From NCBI GenBank assembly GCA_964564695.1, contig CAZMCC010000094.1:1-15742 (forward strand): a stretch of 15,742 bases of DNA. The letters are read 5' to 3'. Below the pieces are notes generated by a model, which did not search any database, was not told the DNA's origin, and saw only the letters and a program-made list of their open reading frames with translations. Position numbers and translations under genes: made by a program. The stretch is from CAZMCC01 sp964564695. GTDB taxonomy: Bacteria > Planctomycetota > Phycisphaerae > Phycisphaerales > UBA1924. The number at the start of each line of letters is the position of its first letter. The first letter of the stretch is position 1. Positions 14,093 to 15,742 of the stretch are shown in pieces.

Positions 14093-15187
14093 GTGACCAC
14101 GCTTCCGTCCCGTCCGAATCTGGACCACCTTCGTCGTCAGGCCAAGGCGATGCTCGCCGCGATTGGCGAGGGCGACCTGAAGGCGATCGCGACCATCACG
14201 CGGCACCTGCCGGCGGCCAAGGGCATGAAGCCCGGCGCGGTGAAGGGCGCCGGCTTTCGGCTCGCCGATGCGCAGGCGGCGATCGCGCGGCAGAGCGGGT
14301 TTGAGAGTTGGCCGCGGCTGGCCCGTCACGTCGAGCAGTTGCGGGCGCTCGAGGGGACGTGGGGGTTTGTGTCGCTCGAAGTTGACGGTAACGCCGTGCC
14401 GCCGATGGCGATGTCGGGCTCGCGCATTCTCATTGATGGGGACCGGTTCCGGACCGAGTCGCCCGAGGCGGTCTACGAGGGCGTGTTCAATATTGACGTA
14501 GAGGCTGAGCCGCACGGCATCGACATCGAGTTTGTCGCGGGGCCGGAGGCGGGGAACTGGAACTACGGGATCTTCCGGCTGAGCGGCGACACGCTGGAGA
14601 TCTGTCTCGACATGAACGGCAAGCCGCGGCCGAAGGCGTTCAAGACGTCGGCACCTCCCGCGGGGAGCGGGCAGGCGTACGAGGTGCTGAAGCGGACGTC
14701 GGGGACGCGGCCGGAGGCGGTGACGGGGGGGACGGGGGGGACGGCGCCGGAGAAGGCGGCGAGCACGCCGGCGGCGGCGGGTGATGCTGCGGCGTTCGCG
14801 TTCGTGGCGTCGGTGACGCTCACGAAACTGCAGGGGGAATGGACGGCCGAGCGGGTCGTGCGCGACGGGCAGGAGCTGCCGGCGTTCATGCTCAAGACGG
14901 GGAGGCGCTCGGCGAAGAACAACGAGGTGAAGGTGGGCTTCGGCGGGCAGGTGATGATCGATGCGCTGGTGCGGATCGACGAGGGCGCTTCGCCGATGCA
15001 GGTGGATTACTTGCTGCGGGGTGGGGGGGCGGGTGCGGGCAAGGGCTCGGTGCAGCATGGGATCATGGAGTGGCGCGGCGATGTCGCGTGGTTCTGCATG
15101 GGGGCGCCGGGGCAGGAACGGCCGGGGGACTTTGAGTGTGCGCCCGGCAGCGGACGGACGCTGAGCGCGTGGCGGAAGAAGAAATGA
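14093..15187 (+). CDS. Protein with two TIGR03067-like domains and an N-terminal helical module
   Basis: The 364-residue product has three parts. Residues about 8-82 (LDHLRRQAKAMLAAI...FRLADAQAAIARQSGFESWPRLARHVE) match the helical module often seen at the N-terminus of ankyrin-repeat and related proteins in high-GC bacteria; the LADAQ.AIAR..GF.SWP pattern is diagnostic. Two domains of the planctomycete TIGR03067 type follow, at about 86-200 (LEGTWGFVSLEVDG...YGIFRLSGDTLEICLD) and 246-364 (LQGEWTAERVVRDG...GRTLSAWRKK), joined by a Thr/Gly/Ala-rich linker. There is no signal peptide, so a cytoplasmic place is likely. The function of TIGR03067 is not established. GTG 14093 is supported by GGAG. 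The second domain is more divergent (no clear ETLxxC-like strand), suggesting an old duplication. It is flanked on both sides by hairpin doublets and appears to be transcribed alone. Confidence 0.85.
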   Translation: MTTLPSRPNLDHLRRQAKAMLAAIGEGDLKAIATITRHLPAAKGMKPGAVKGAGFRLADAQAAIARQSGFESWPRLARHVEQLRALEGTWGFVSLEVDGNAVPPMAMSGSRILIDGDRFRTESPEAVYEGVFNIDVEAEPHGIDIEFVAGPEAGNWNYGIFRLSGDTLEICLDMNGKPRPKAFKTSAPPAGSGQAYEVLKRTSGTRPEAVTGGTGGTAPEKAASTPAAAGDAAAFAFVASVTLTKLQGEWTAERVVRDGQELPAFMLKTGRRSAKNNEVKVGFGGQVMIDALVRIDEGASPMQVDYLLRGGGAGAGKGSVQHGIMEWRGDVAWFCMGAPGQERPGDFECAPGSGRTLSAWRKKK

Positions 15188-15280
15188 ACGATCGGGCGCC
15201 ACTACCGGCGGCTTTGGGCCGGTAGTGGTTTCCCCTTTCGTGCAAGGGGCCTCGTCAGGAAGGCGAGGAAAGAGGTTCAC

Positions 15281-15307
15281 CACGGAGGACACGGAGATCA
15301 CGGAGGA
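15281..15307 (+). repeat. Three tandem 9-bp units, CACGGAGNN
   Basis: CACGGAGGA (15281-15289), CACGGAGAT (15290-15298) and CACGGAGGA (15299-15307) follow TTCAC. The matching degenerate set on the opposite strand is at 15372-15398. Confidence 0.8.
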
Positions 15308-15371
15308 AGATGGAGGAAGGCAAGGAAGCTTGTGAATTGAATCTCAAGGCTCTCTCTTTCTCGTCTTATCC

Positions 15372-15398
15372 GACGCCGTGCCCTTCGTGTTCTCCGTG
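15372..15398 (-). repeat. Inverted set of three 9-bp units
   Basis: On the minus strand: CACGGAGAA (15398-15390), CACGAAGGG (15389-15381) and CACGGCGTC (15380-15372), degenerating toward the centre of the element. It mirrors 15281-15307. Confidence 0.7.
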
Positions 15399-15708
15399 GT
15401 GAATCTTCTCTGCTTTGGCCGCGTCCTTCCTTTCGAGGTGAGGAGCGGTCTTTCTCTTGCTTGGGGGCGCGGAGCACTACCGGACCAGAGCGGCCGGTAG
15501 TGGCACCCGGCGGGCGTCGAGCGCGTCAAAACCCCGCGATGTGGGCTCGCGGGTGTGAGCGACGATTCACAGGCGCGCGCCGCTGCGGTTCACTGCGCGG
15601 CGGCATGATGGAGTGTCTCGATCTCCATCGCGATCTCCTTTCGCCGTGTCCCGACCGTCGTGGCGCGCGAAGACGAGAAGCGTCACCTCATACAGACAGG
15701 ACACGTTC

Positions 15709-15742
15709 ATGAGTAACGATACGAATCGCGTGCGCGATCTCA
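15709..15742 (+). CDS. Start of an unrecognised gene cut by the right edge
   Basis: ATG 15709 opens MSNDTNRVRDL, with AGGA about 8 nt upstream as a plausible ribosome-binding site. Only 11 codons are visible, too few for identification. Confidence 0.4.
   Translation, partial: MSNDTNRVRDL

Larger units (their letters stand above)
15196..15506. repeat. Nested inverted-repeat element with two CACTACCGG hairpins
   Basis: The left hairpin (member E) has arms 15200-15210 and 15217-15227, loop GCTTTG. The right hairpin (member D) has arms 15475-15485 and 15492-15502, loop CAGAGC, then GCAC. They are inverted copies sharing CACTACCGG, each paired at 10 of 11. Inside lies a second inverted pair built on TTCACCACGGAG (left from 15276, right ending 15403). 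The 15188-15708 gap carries only this element and shows no gene. Confidence 0.75.

Noticed and set aside
15461..15712. Plus-strand open frame of 83 codons
   Set aside because: It begins inside the CACTACCGG hairpin, has no ribosome-binding site and shows no protein-like pattern; the better start is ATG 15709 in another frame.
1..15742. tRNA or rRNA genes
   Set aside because: No cloverleaf with the conserved TTCGA loop context or rRNA core sequence was recognised on either strand by eye.

Overview
The window looks like a chromosomal segment of a high-GC planctomycete, possibly Phycisphaerales-like. The reasons are the very GC-rich coding sequence, a gene with two domains of the planctomycete TIGR03067 type, a palindromic repeat read as GTGVPPV inside a coding frame, and secreted M1 peptidases with HEAT-like tails. 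The lineage call is inference from these traits.

Layout. Positions 1-260 hold the 5' part of an unrecognised minus-strand gene that leaves the left edge, with a near-consensus sigma-70 promoter just upstream (389-416). HPPD (590-1837, tyrosine catabolism) and an N-terminally extended CTP synthase (1991-4048) follow on the minus strand. Divergent from pyrG are two overlapping genes for secreted M1 metallopeptidases (4239-6353 and 6346-9222), then xseA (9251-10729), the large subunit of exonuclease VII. Convergent with xseA is a tryptophan 2,3-dioxygenase gene (10806-12235), whose frame is broken by a run of 20 G on its coding strand. On the right are an unrecognised secreted protein split over two frames (12477-13202 and 13163-13801), a two-domain TIGR03067-like protein (14093-15187), and a gene start at the right edge (15709).

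Functionally this is mostly a housekeeping and catabolic neighbourhood: aromatic amino acid breakdown (HPPD, TDO), nucleotide synthesis (PyrG), DNA repair (XseA) and extracytoplasmic peptide degradation (two M1 enzymes). Only the two M1 genes overlap as an obvious operon, with xseA close behind.

The most unusual content is repetitive. At least eight hairpins share a 6-nt loop, CAAAGC or a close variant, and have arms of about 11 nt. The arms differ between most copies yet stay self-complementary. Four copies also end in GTG-GCAC. Several are arranged as head-to-head doublets, like REPINs. One lies inside the signal-peptide region of the first M1 gene. A separate 82-bp palindrome supplies the stop codons of both xseA and TDO. 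Three broken frames coincide with G/C runs, so either real slippage or consensus error must be considered.
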